Below are positions 53,509 to 61,277 of a stretch of 61,277 nt of DNA, piece after piece; positions within the stretch are counted from its first letter, which is position 1, and the number at the start of each line of letters is the position of its first letter. The translations under genes and the position numbers were made by a program. The notes below the pieces were generated by a model. That model had not been told where the DNA came from and ran no database searches. It was given only the letters and a program-made list of their open reading frames with translations. Source of the stretch: Cyanobacteria bacterium K_Offshore_surface_m2_239 (GTDB taxonomy: Bacteria > Cyanobacteriota > Cyanobacteriia > PCC-6307 > Cyanobiaceae); the NCBI GenBank assembly GCA_016882305.1, contig VGQX01000002.1, positions 1 through 61,277 of the forward strand, in the 5' to 3' direction.

Positions 53509-54630
53509 TCAGGGTGTATTCCAAACGAACTTGGAGGAAGCCGCGTATTTCCAAACGAAATCAACGGCAATTCCAGCAAACATGGCCAACAGTGGCTGAC
53601 CAGAGGCCTGATGGTAGAGGGAGGAAGAAACACCGACATTGGCCACCATCCCCATCGAGGTCACCAACAAAAAGCGCATCAATCCAAACAGAAGTCGCCA
53701 ACCCTTCAACTGCTGGGTGCGGAATGTCAGCACATTGTTAATCAGGAAGTTGGTGGAGGCTGCAACGACAACAGCACAAGTTTGCGCCACTTCGAAGCTT
53801 GCTCCCAAAAAATGACGCGACAGAAAATAGATCAACAAATGGGTGGCAATCCCAGTAGCGCCCACCAAGGCGAAGCTGATGGCCCTTCGAGGCACGCTGC
53901 GCAAAAGAAGGGTATGAACAATGGAAATGCCCAGATCCCAGACGACCGCAAGATTGAGCTTTGATTCACCGCTGATGCGAGGCTGAAATTGCAAAGGCAC
54001 TTCTCCCACCTTCAAGCGACCGCCACTAATGGCCAATAGTTCATAAAGAAACTTAAATCCACTCACATCAATCTGCCTGACGTACGGCAGAACAACCTGA
54101 GGACGACACACAAAAAAGCCACTCATATAATCGGTCAATTGCCGATAACGCGGCAGGCTGAAGCGGGCGACCGCATTCGCCCAGGTTGAGTTGCGTTCAC
54201 GCTTGGGACTGAGCCCTTGGATCTTGGCCTCTCGATGAAAACGACTGCCGATGAGAAGATCAGCGCCTGTCTCTTGCAACTTCTTTAGAGCGGACAACAC
54301 CGTCGCCGGCTCATGCTGGCCGTCGCAGTCCATCACCACCACGAGATCTCCCGTGGCATCGAGAATTCCCTCTTTGATGGCGCTGGACAAGCCCGCGCGT
54401 CCGACCCGCCGGATCAGCCTCACCTCTGGATGAAATCGAGCCAAATCGCGGACGACATCGGCGGTGCCGTCCTGCGAATCATCATCGACAAAGATGATCT
54501 CAAGATTATAGTCATCAGCCAAGCCCAATAGCTGTTCCGCTATTGGAATAACGTTATCTCGTTCGTTGTATGTGGGTAGGACAATCGACAATTTAGACAG
54601 CTCCTGCCTGGGAGCAATCACCCGTTTCAA
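53509..54630 (-). CDS. DPM1-like GT2 glycosyltransferase fused to GtrA membrane domain
   Basis: A 373-residue two-domain protein. Residues 12-235 are a polyprenol-phosphate mannose-synthase-like GT2: SIVLPTYNERDNV, IIFVDDDSQDGT, VVVMDCDGQHEPA (DxD) and GSRFHREAKI. Residues 245-370 are a GtrA-like four-helix membrane domain (RRAISFALVGATGIATHLLI; NFLINNVLTF). Together they would make undecaprenyl-phosphate-sugar and flip it. That matches the downstream GT39. It is 16 bases from the end of rpoD and AT-richer than rpoD. Confidence 0.9.
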   Translation of the reverse strand: MKRVIAPRQELSKLSIVLPTYNERDNVIPIAEQLLGLADDYNLEIIFVDDDSQDGTADVVRDLARFHPEVRLIRRVGRAGLSSAIKEGILDATGDLVVVMDCDGQHEPATVLSALKKLQETGADLLIGSRFHREAKIQGLSPKRERNSTWANAVARFSLPRYRQLTDYMSGFFVCRPQVVLPYVRQIDVSGFKFLYELLAISGGRLKVGEVPLQFQPRISGESKLNLAVVWDLGISIVHTLLLRSVPRRAISFALVGATGIATHLLIYFLSRHFLGASFEVAQTCAVVVAASTNFLINNVLTFRTQQLKGWRLLFGLMRFLLVTSMGMVANVGVSSSLYHQASGQPLLAMFAGIAVDFVWKYAASSKFVWNTP

Positions 54631-54646
54631 GAGATCACCTAACGAT

Positions 54647-56053
54647 TTATTTAATGTACTCCTTCAGCACACTGTTACGGTTGGGATGCCTGAGCTTGCG
54701 CAGCGCCTTGGCCTCAATCTGACGAATACGCTCACGGGTGACATCAAAAATTTGACCAATCTCTTCCAAGGTCTTCATCCGACCATCATCCAGGCCATAA
54801 CGGAGACGAAGGACATCCCGCTCCCGAGGGCTGAGAGTAGCCAGGACGCCCTCCAAATCCTCCCGCAGCAGATTCTTGGCCACATCCTGCTCCGGATTTT
54901 CAATATCAGCCTCAATGAAGTCCCCCAGCCGGGAATCTTCTTCCTTGCCGATTGGTGTCTCCAACGAGATGGGCAGCTGGGCCGACTTAGCAATAAAACG
55001 CAACTTTTCAATCGTCATTTCCATGCTTTCCGCAATTTCCTCTTCCGTCGGTTTGCGTCCAAACTCCTGGGAGAGCGTTTTCGTGGTCTTTTTAATTCGG
55101 GAAATTGTTTCGTACAAGTGCACAGGAAGACGAATGGTGCGGCTTTGATCCGCAATAGCCCGGGTGATCGCCTGGCGGATCCACCAGGTGGCATACGTGG
55201 AGAACTTATATCCTTTCTCGTGATCAAATTTCTCGGCTGCACGAATCAAGCCCAAACTTCCTTCCTGGATGAGATCCTGGAAAGACAATCCACGGTTCAT
55301 GTATTTTTTCGCAATCGACACCACAAGCCGCAAGTTGGATTGCACCATCTTCTCCTTGGCTCTGCGACCCAGCATCAGGCGTCGACGGAACTTGATGGGT
55401 GGCATGTCCACCAAGGTGGCCCATTCCTTGTTATCCGGCTGGCGGCCATGGTCGGATTCAAATTGGGCGGCCAGCTCCTCCAGCTGCAGAAGATCAGCAA
55501 TCTTTCGTGCCAATTCGATCTCTTCGTCAGGTCTCAGCAGACGGATTCGACCGATCTCCTGCAGATAGACCCGAATGGAATCTTCCGTGTAGACGCCTTT
55601 GGGACCTATTTTGATGCTGGCCAACGCTTTGGCTGATCGACCATCCTTGCCCTCAGCCTTCTCATCCAGAGGCGACAGCGCATCCCCTTCGGGCAGATCC
55701 GCGCCCTCCAGGAGAGCATCCGCCGCTTCACCCAACGCATCGTCCCCCAGACCAACCTCATCCGCCGCGCCGGCCTTGGGAGCTTTCGCCTTGGGTTTGG
55801 CCTTGGCTTTGGCCTTCGCCTTCGGCTTGCTCGCGCCGGGACTCGCGGAGACCACCGCCTGGGGAACCGGCGGGGCTGCGGGATGATCCTCTGAAGCCAC
55901 CGAGGCGTCAGAGCCCGGCTCCATCACCAGGGCAGGGGCTTCCACCGCCTCCGAGGCCTGCGCCGGGCTGACGGCCAGCTCAAGGCCGTCCCGCTCCCGA
56001 TCCGTGGAGGTGACCAGATCAACCGCGGGAGTGGGTGTGGAGGTTGGGCTCAT
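54647..56053 (-). CDS. rpoD: Principal sigma factor RpoD (group 1 sigma-70)
   Basis: A 468-residue housekeeping sigma factor. Region 1.2 starts at [16 protein letters not shown]; region 2 includes [24 protein letters not shown] and [19 protein letters not shown]; region 3 has [17 protein letters not shown]; region 4 ends with [28 protein letters not shown]. The N-terminal 140 residues are low complexity, with a Lys/Ala/Pro tract ([18 protein letters not shown]) and an acidic segment. ATG at 56053 is preferred; the open frame extends upstream to 56140. Heads a run of minus-strand genes down to the ClC. Confidence 0.95.
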   Translation of the reverse strand: MSPTSTPTPAVDLVTSTDRERDGLELAVSPAQASEAVEAPALVMEPGSDASVASEDHPAAPPVPQAVVSASPGASKPKAKAKAKAKPKAKAPKAGAADEVGLGDDALGEAADALLEGADLPEGDALSPLDEKAEGKDGRSAKALASIKIGPKGVYTEDSIRVYLQEIGRIRLLRPDEEIELARKIADLLQLEELAAQFESDHGRQPDNKEWATLVDMPPIKFRRRLMLGRRAKEKMVQSNLRLVVSIAKKYMNRGLSFQDLIQEGSLGLIRAAEKFDHEKGYKFSTYATWWIRQAITRAIADQSRTIRLPVHLYETISRIKKTTKTLSQEFGRKPTEEEIAESMEMTIEKLRFIAKSAQLPISLETPIGKEEDSRLGDFIEADIENPEQDVAKNLLREDLEGVLATLSPRERDVLRLRYGLDDGRMKTLEEIGQIFDVTRERIRQIEAKALRKLRHPNRNSVLKEYIK

Positions 56054-56402
56054 CGGCGGGCGGGCGAAGGGACGGAGAGGGAACTGGACAGGAGAACAAA
56101 AAAGCATCCCACCCGCTTGGCTCTGGCGCCAAGGGGTCATGTGGCTGGGGACGCGAGGATCAGGCGTCTGCGACGACGTCAGGGGGAAGACAAGGCGAAC
56201 GCCGAAAGGTTGGTGATGACGGCTGCGGAACCGCGAGCGGTGAGCAGCGAACAGCGCGACGGGGGTGCGGCCAGGACAGGTGACAAGGGGTGGGAGGTCA
56301 TCGGAGTCGATGATGGGGGGACGCAGAGTCCCTTCCTTGCGCCGAACACTGCCTGGCTGATCGTCAACCTCTCGGACTGGCTCTCTTCATATTAGGAATG
56401 GT
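56054..56402. other. Divergent intergenic region between rpoD and priA
   Basis: 349 bases without a gene. A possible -10-like CATATTAG lies just before the priA start (about 56388-56395). The rest shows no strong promoter match or terminator hairpin that I can support. Confidence 0.45.
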
Positions 56403-58751
56403 GTGAGACGTTTGCAAGAATCCTTGCCTCCCGGTCTGGCAGCCGCCGACACCCCAGCGGCCGGAACGGATCCCGCCGCCGCCAACGCCCTCCTCCCCCC
56501 CCCCGAATGGGTGGAGGTGTGGCTGGAGGCGGGTCGGGAAGGGCGTGTGTTCACCTATTCCAATCCGGACGGTCTTCCTCTGGCGCCCGGTGATCTGGTG
56601 CGGGTGCGGCTCCAAGGTCGGCCCCATGGCGGCCTGGTGGTGGCGGCCCTGAACCACTGCCCCGCCAACGTGGCGGACAAGGCGCTCCAACCGGTTCTGG
56701 CGGCCCTGGAACATGCCGCCGTGCATCCGGATTGGCAGCGTCTGATCACCGAGGTGGCTCGCCAGTGCCACACCAGCGCCTTCCGCACCCTCCGGAGCGT
56801 GCTGCCGCCTGGCTGGCTCGGAGCCCGTCCCGCCAGGGGCTCGGCCACGGGCCGGCAGCAGCTGCTGATCCAACGCACCGAGCAGCCTCGACCCGACACG
56901 CCCCCCCTGCCACGACGACAACGGCAACTCCTGGACCATCTGGACGCCCGAGGCGGGCAGCGCCTGTTGCGCGATCTCATCGAAGCGGACGGATTCGGAC
57001 GGGGGGTGGTGCGGAACCTGGAGACGCGGGGCCTGCTCCGCCGCCAGGCGATCTCCCGGTCCACGCCCCCGCCGGATGGGGGAACAGCGGGGACACCGCT
57101 CGACCCGCGGCCTCCCGAACCCGGGCTGACGCCCGCCCAAGCGGCGGCGGTGAGCGCGTTGCTGGCGGCCCCGGCGGGCCAGGAGACCCTGCTCTGGGGC
57201 GTGACCGGCGCCGGGAAGACGGAGGTCTATCTGCGGGTGGCGGCCCATCACCTGGACCACGGCCGCTGTGTGCTGATGCTCACCCCGGAGATCGGCCTGG
57301 TGCCCCAGTTGCTCGATCGAGCCCGCCAGCGCTTCGGACCCACCATCCTTGAGTACCACAGCGGCCTGACGGAACGGGAGCGGATCGCCTGCTGGCGGGC
57401 CTGTCGAGCCGCGGCCCGCGGTGATGGGCCCCGAGTGGTGGTGGGCACGCGCTCCGCGATCTTTCTCCCCCTCGCGCCGCTTGGACTGATCGTGCTGGAT
57501 GAGGAGCATGACGCGTCCTGGAAGCAGGAGAGCCCGATGCCCTGCTATCACGCCCGGGAGGTGGCCCGTCTCCGTTGCCGCCTGGAAGGCAGCCAACTCC
57601 TTCTGGGCAGCGCCACCCCCTCCCTGGAGAGCTGGCTGAGGGTGCAGCCAGCCATGGGCTCCATGGCGCTGCTGACCCTGCCGGAGCGCATCGGTGAGCG
57701 GCCGTTGCCCGCCGTGCGCGTGGTGGACATGCGCCAGGAGTTGGCGGAGGGACACCGCCGTCTGCTCAGTCGCCCCCTGCTGGATCGCCTGACGGTCCTG
57801 CGCGAGCGGGGGGAGCAGGCGGTTGTTCTCGTGCCGCGACGCGGATATCGCAGTTTCCTCAGCTGTCGAAGCTGCGGCACCGTCGTCCAATGCCCTCACT
57901 GTGACGTTGCGCTCACGGTGCATCGTCGCCGCGGCGGCGAGGAGTGGCTCCGCTGCCACTGGTGCGACCACCGCCAGGCGCTGGCAAGCCGCTGCCCCCA
58001 GTGCGGCTCCTCCGCCTTCAAACCGTTCGGCGCGGGCACCCAACGGGTGATGGAACGGCTGGAGGAGGACTTGGAGGGACTGCGGGTGCTGCGCTTCGAC
58101 GCGGACACCACCCGGGGACGAGACGGCCATCGGCGCGTGTTGGACGCCTTTCGGGATGGACAGGCCGACGTTCTCGTGGGCACCCAGATGCTCGCCAAGG
58201 GGATGGATCTGCCCAGCGTCACCCTGGCGGCGGTGCTGGCCGCTGACGGCCTCCTGCATCGGCCCGACCTCCGCGCTGGCGAACAGTGCCTGCAATTGCT
58301 GTTTCAGCTGGCGGGCCGCGCGGGCCGCGGCGAGCGACCGGGCGAGGTGCTCGTGCAGACCTACTCCCCCGACCATCCCGTCATCCGTCATCTGGTGGAC
58401 GGGCGTTACGGGCGGTTTCTGACGGAGGAGGCCGCACTGCGGCGCAACGCCGGCCTGGTGCCGTTCAGCCGGGCCTGCTTGTTGCGTCTCGCCGGTCCGT
58501 CCGCCAGCGCCACCGCCACCTCCGCCACGGCCTTGGCGGAGCGGCTGCGTTCGGGAGGAGCGGCCGCAGGGTGGTTCTTGATCGGCCCGGCACCAGCGCC
58601 GGTGGCCCGGGTGGCGGGACGCAGCCGCTGGCAGATCCTGCTGCACGGTCCGGCCGAATCGCCCTTGCCCCTCCCCCCGGAAGAGGAGCTGCGCCGGCTG
58701 CTCCATCGGGAGGTCTCCCTGGCGATCGATCCCGACCCCCTCCAGCTGTGA
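56403..58751 (+). CDS. priA: Primosomal helicase PriA
   Basis: PriA restarts replication at stalled forks. N-terminal 3'-DNA-binding domain (about 35-150); helicase domain with Walker A GVTGAGKTEVY near residue 267 and DEEHD near 366; a zinc-binding region with CRSCGTVVQCPHC and CHWCDHRQALASRCPQC between the helicase lobes; and QLAGRAGRGERPGEVLVQT in lobe 2. The start is a GTG at 56403 (782 residues). An ATG at 56398 is followed by a stop and is not used. Family length is about 730-780. Confidence 0.94.
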   Translation: MRRLQESLPPGLAAADTPAAGTDPAAANALLPPPEWVEVWLEAGREGRVFTYSNPDGLPLAPGDLVRVRLQGRPHGGLVVAALNHCPANVADKALQPVLAALEHAAVHPDWQRLITEVARQCHTSAFRTLRSVLPPGWLGARPARGSATGRQQLLIQRTEQPRPDTPPLPRRQRQLLDHLDARGGQRLLRDLIEADGFGRGVVRNLETRGLLRRQAISRSTPPPDGGTAGTPLDPRPPEPGLTPAQAAAVSALLAAPAGQETLLWGVTGAGKTEVYLRVAAHHLDHGRCVLMLTPEIGLVPQLLDRARQRFGPTILEYHSGLTERERIACWRACRAAARGDGPRVVVGTRSAIFLPLAPLGLIVLDEEHDASWKQESPMPCYHAREVARLRCRLEGSQLLLGSATPSLESWLRVQPAMGSMALLTLPERIGERPLPAVRVVDMRQELAEGHRRLLSRPLLDRLTVLRERGEQAVVLVPRRGYRSFLSCRSCGTVVQCPHCDVALTVHRRRGGEEWLRCHWCDHRQALASRCPQCGSSAFKPFGAGTQRVMERLEEDLEGLRVLRFDADTTRGRDGHRRVLDAFRDGQADVLVGTQMLAKGMDLPSVTLAAVLAADGLLHRPDLRAGEQCLQLLFQLAGRAGRGERPGEVLVQTYSPDHPVIRHLVDGRYGRFLTEEAALRRNAGLVPFSRACLLRLAGPSASATATSATALAERLRSGGAAAGWFLIGPAPAPVARVAGRSRWQILLHGPAESPLPLPPEEELRRLLHREVSLAIDPDPLQL

Positions 58752-58784
58752 GGTCCGCTGGAGGACAGGCGCTTGGGGCGGCGC

Positions 58785-59915
58785 CTATTCGGGCAGCTCC
58801 GGCAAGCCCATCCCGAGCCGCACCCGCATCCGCTGCAGCTGCACCACCAGCACCAGACCCGCCAGGATGGCCAGGGCGCCAAGGCCAAGAGGATTCCAGC
58901 GCCAGCCGCGAATCTCCAGGGCATTGATCGCTCCCGGCCGCAGCGGCCAGATCAACGCCCTGCCCCCCTCGGCCGGCCGCACCTCCAGGGGACTGGCGCT
59001 TTGAATGGCGCCCCGGGCCAGCGGGGTGAAGCGGAGGCTGAGCCGCAATCCAGGCAGGGCGGGGAGGGAGCGCAGATCCAGACGAATGCGGAGGTGCTGC
59101 CGCACGCCGAGCAGCCAGTTGGTTTCCTGGAGCTCCAGGAGAGGATCCGGCAGAGTCGACCCCGCCTGGGCGGCGGTGAGCCGCAAGGTGTCAACCAGGC
59201 TGGTCTCCGCTTCCGCCAGAGTGAGCACTGGGCTGGTCAAATCCGTGGCGGGGCCATTGGCGATCACCAGAGTGGCCGGCTCCGCCGCGACGAGCGCGGT
59301 GGCCAGCGCCTCCTGGAAGGGCAGCGGCGCTCCCGCCACGGCCTCGAGATGATGGCGCAGACGCACCCGTCCGGGACCGGCGAAGGCCAACTCCGTCTCC
59401 ACCCGCATGCAACCGGAGAGCAGGTTGCTCAACAACCAGACCACCAGCAGGCCCACCACGATCGCCACAAAGCCACGCGGACTCCGCGTGGGCCCCACGG
59501 GGGGGGGAGGCGGCACCGCGTTGGCCCGTGCGGCCGACGAGCGACGCGGCCCTGTGGCCAGCCCCTCCAGGGGCGGCGCCTGATCCAGCCGCGGCAGGGT
59601 GAGCGACCAGTCGCGCGGCCGCCGCAGGGCGGGAGCCTCAAGCACCCGCAACAGATCGCGCGCTTCGGCGCGACGTCGCGGATCTGAACTGCCGAGGAGA
59701 GCGCGGCAGCAGCTCGCGGCTCGCTCCCCCTCCCCCAGGCCCATCCACGCCGTCACGAGGAGCAACCTCAGGCTGTCGCCGGGGGACCGGGTGGCCGGAT
59801 GCGCCTCGCAAAAGGGTTCGAGCAGCGCCACCGCTCGGGCGTAATGGCCCCGGTCGATGGCCGCCCGGGCCTCGGCCAGGGCGGCCGCGAGGGGATCGGA
59901 GGCGCTGCTGGCCAT
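58785..59915 (-). CDS. DUF3153 family membrane protein with N-terminal TPR-like region
   Basis: A 376-residue protein. Residues 1-90 are helical and TPR-like (HYARAVALLEPFCEAHP; GDSLRLLLVTAWMGLGEGERA), residues 160-180 a membrane helix (GFVAIVVGLLVVWLLSNLLSG) followed by a lipobox-like Cys, then a beta-rich DUF3153 domain (RVETELAFAGPGRVRLRHHLEAV) and a final helix (about 345-365). Function unknown. It ends near priA (convergent, 33 bases) and starts just after argB. ATG at 59915 is used. Confidence 0.78.
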   Translation of the reverse strand: MASSASDPLAAALAEARAAIDRGHYARAVALLEPFCEAHPATRSPGDSLRLLLVTAWMGLGEGERAASCCRALLGSSDPRRRAEARDLLRVLEAPALRRPRDWSLTLPRLDQAPPLEGLATGPRRSSAARANAVPPPPPVGPTRSPRGFVAIVVGLLVVWLLSNLLSGCMRVETELAFAGPGRVRLRHHLEAVAGAPLPFQEALATALVAAEPATLVIANGPATDLTSPVLTLAEAETSLVDTLRLTAAQAGSTLPDPLLELQETNWLLGVRQHLRIRLDLRSLPALPGLRLSLRFTPLARGAIQSASPLEVRPAEGGRALIWPLRPGAINALEIRGWRWNPLGLGALAILAGLVLVVQLQRMRVRLGMGLPELPE

Positions 59916-59922
59916 GACGTCC

Positions 59923-60816
59923 TCAGGCCGGCACCGGCTGATGGCGGCCCACCACCATGGTGCCGATCCCCGCATCGGTGAAAACTTCCAGCAGTAGCGC
60001 GTGCGGCACCCGGCCATCAACGATGTGGGCGGCGGTCACCCCTTGGGCAAGGGCCCGGATGCAGCATTCCGTCTTCGGTGTCATGCCGCCCTGCACCACC
60101 CCTTCGGCGATCAAGCCGCGGGCCTCGTTCAAGGTGACCTGGCGAATGAGGCTGCCCGGATCGTTTCGATCCCGCAGGATGCCAGTGGTGTCGGTGAGCA
60201 GAATCAGCTTCTCCGCCTGCAGGGCCGCCGCCAGCTCTCCGGCCACCGTGTCCGCGTTGATGTTGTGCATCCGCCCGAGGTGATCGGGCGCCACGCTGGA
60301 GATCACGGGGATGTACCCCGCCTCCAACAGCGGGGCGAGAACGGCGGGATTGACGCCGGCCACGTCACCCACCAGGCCAAAGCGCTCCCCGAGGGAGCGG
60401 GCGGACACGAGGGAGCCGTCAGAGCCACTCAACCCCACCGCCCGGCCGCCCACCTGATTGAGGCCATTGACGATCTGCTTGTTGACGCGGCCGACCAGCA
60501 CCATCTCCACCACATCCATTGTGTCGGCGTCGGTGACCCGCAGTCCGTCGCGGAAGCAAGGCTCGATCCGCAACCGATGGAGCCAGTGATTGATCTCCGG
60601 CCCGCCGCCGTGCACGACCACCGGGCGCACCCCGACGCAGGCCAACAACGCCAGATCGCGGAAGACGGCGTCGCGCAGCCCTTCCTCCACCATGGCCGCC
60701 CCGCCGTATTTGACCACCACCTGGCGACCGGCAAAGCGCTGGATGTAAGGCAGCGCCTCGCTGAGCACGGACACCCGCGACGCGTCCGCCGCGAGGATGG
60801 AGAGATCGGAGCTCAC
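59923..60816 (-). CDS. argB: Acetylglutamate kinase
   Basis: ArgB phosphorylates N-acetyl-L-glutamate, the PII-regulated step of arginine synthesis in cyanobacteria. Hallmarks: [10 protein letters not shown] (start of the kinase fold), [14 protein letters not shown] (substrate loop), [20 protein letters not shown] and [11 protein letters not shown], plus GGMTPKTE. The length of 297 is normal. Its start is a GTG at 60816, overlapping the end of the DUF2854 gene by four bases. An N-terminal extension (residues 1-20) is the type that allows hexamer formation and PII binding. Confidence 0.95.
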   Translation of the reverse strand: MSSDLSILAADASRVSVLSEALPYIQRFAGRQVVVKYGGAAMVEEGLRDAVFRDLALLACVGVRPVVVHGGGPEINHWLHRLRIEPCFRDGLRVTDADTMDVVEMVLVGRVNKQIVNGLNQVGGRAVGLSGSDGSLVSARSLGERFGLVGDVAGVNPAVLAPLLEAGYIPVISSVAPDHLGRMHNINADTVAGELAAALQAEKLILLTDTTGILRDRNDPGSLIRQVTLNEARGLIAEGVVQGGMTPKTECCIRALAQGVTAAHIVDGRVPHALLLEVFTDAGIGTMVVGRHQPVPA

Positions 60817-61277
60817 GTGGAGGAGAGGGGAGAAGAGGAGGCGGACGAGGGGGCGTCCGGAGCCACTGGCCGGGGGCTGAGGGTCAGGGCGAGGCGGTTG
60901 TCCGGCAGAGGAACCAGCTCGGCTCGCAGGCCCGGACCAAAGAATCGACCCAGTCGCTCCTGGCAGGCCTCCCAGCGGGGAAGCGGAACGGCGCCAAGGA
61001 CGAAACAGAGCCGGAGTCCGTAGCCCTCGGGCAAAGACAGCTCCTCAACGGAGAGGAGGGACGGCGGCTCCTGCTCATCCCAAAGCTTCAGGGCCTCCAG
61101 AGAGCTTTCCAGGTGCGCCTTTTGGCCATAGCGCCAGCGCGTCACATCGGACAACAGCTTGCGCAGGGGCTCGCTGGAGGGGGACTCGCGCAGCTCGCGC
61201 CACTGCGCTGGTGGGGTGAGACGTTCCGGGGGGGGAAGCTCGGAGGACTTCAACGGCAGACCCCCCAAAACGATGGC
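60813..61277 (-). CDS. DUF2854 family protein, truncated at window edge
   Basis: The last 154 codons of a DUF2854 protein; the N-terminal membrane part lies outside the window (the frame is open to the last base, with [14 protein letters not shown] at the border). Visible conserved blocks are [22 protein letters not shown] and [20 protein letters not shown], typical of this cyanobacterial family. The C-terminal [11 protein letters not shown] tail is low complexity. The gene overlaps argB by four bases; function unknown. Confidence 0.82.
   Translation of the reverse strand, partial: AIVLGGLPLKSSELPPPERLTPPAQWRELRESPSSEPLRKLLSDVTRWRYGQKAHLESSLEALKLWDEQEPPSLLSVEELSLPEGYGLRLCFVLGAVPLPRWEACQERLGRFFGPGLRAELVPLPDNRLALTLSPRPVAPDAPSSASSSPLSST

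Noticed and set aside
56364-58706. Minus-strand open frame of 780 codons
   Set aside because: Antisense to priA, which has complete helicase and zinc motifs.

Overview
The window reads as chromosome of a high-GC unicellular cyanobacterium of the picocyanobacterial (Synechococcus/Cyanobium) kind. Evidence is the aerobic chlorophyll cyclase AcsF, the photosystem II subunit Psb30, cyanobacteria/plastid-restricted families (DUF565/Ycf20, DUF2996, DUF3318, CGLD27, DUF3386, DUF1824, DUF2811, DUF3153, DUF2854) and the terminal rpoD - priA - DUF3153 - argB - DUF2854 neighbourhood. Genes are dense, with many 1-30 base overlaps (ATGA/GTGA junctions) and frequent GTG or TTG starts. Very long antisense open frames are a by-product of the GC content.

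Layout. 1-3.6 kb: degenerate tandem repeats, a Ycf20-like protein, a HAD phosphatase, recJ and psb30. 3.7-5 kb: divergent from psb30, a Cys-cluster protein and two half-size GDT1 manganese-transporter genes. 5-14.4 kb: a catalytically degenerate RNase R-like protein, ubiX, acsF, the tldD/tldE pair and fmt. 14.4-19 kb: small genes, tpiA, an S4 protein, an ABC exporter, DUF6447 and DUF3386. 19.2-20.7 kb: a protein resembling thiol-activated (cholesterol-dependent) cytolysins. 20.7-25.9 kb: an apparent cyclic-nucleotide module (FecR protein, CHASE2-adenylate cyclase and CRP regulator on one strand, facing a cyclic-nucleotide-binding MscS channel). 25.9-32.2 kb: carB, DUF3318, rsfS, CGLD27, asparaginase and initiator tRNA. 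32.6-41.6 kb: a low-GC fucosyltransferase, GMC oxidoreductase, DUF2811, a DnaA-box-like cluster, cbiX, a ParB-like protein, HpsJ-like protein, a PaO-type oxygenase, a lipoprotein and a PKHD dioxygenase. 41.7-47.4 kb: cynS, an NTF2-like protein, an Hsp20 remnant, and a low-GC surface-glycan patch with a methyltransferase and a frameshifted GT2-GT4 glycosyltransferase. 47.4-61.3 kb: ClC channel, hemC, DUF1824, a lipid-linked sugar module (PAP2, GT39, DPM1-like GT2/GtrA), rpoD, priA, DUF3153, argB and the truncated DUF2854 gene.

How it fits together. Housekeeping genes (tetrapyrrole and cobalamin branch: hemC, acsF, cbiX; arginine/pyrimidine: carB, argB; replication/repair: recJ, priA; translation: fmt, rsfS, tRNA-fMet) are interleaved with accessory patches carrying envelope-glycan genes. 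The points most worth follow-up are the cAMP module together with a CRP-like palindrome in front of psb30/ykgJ-gdt1, the cytolysin-like protein, and the RNase R homolog that has lost its catalytic residues. All family assignments come from reading motifs by eye; no database search was run.
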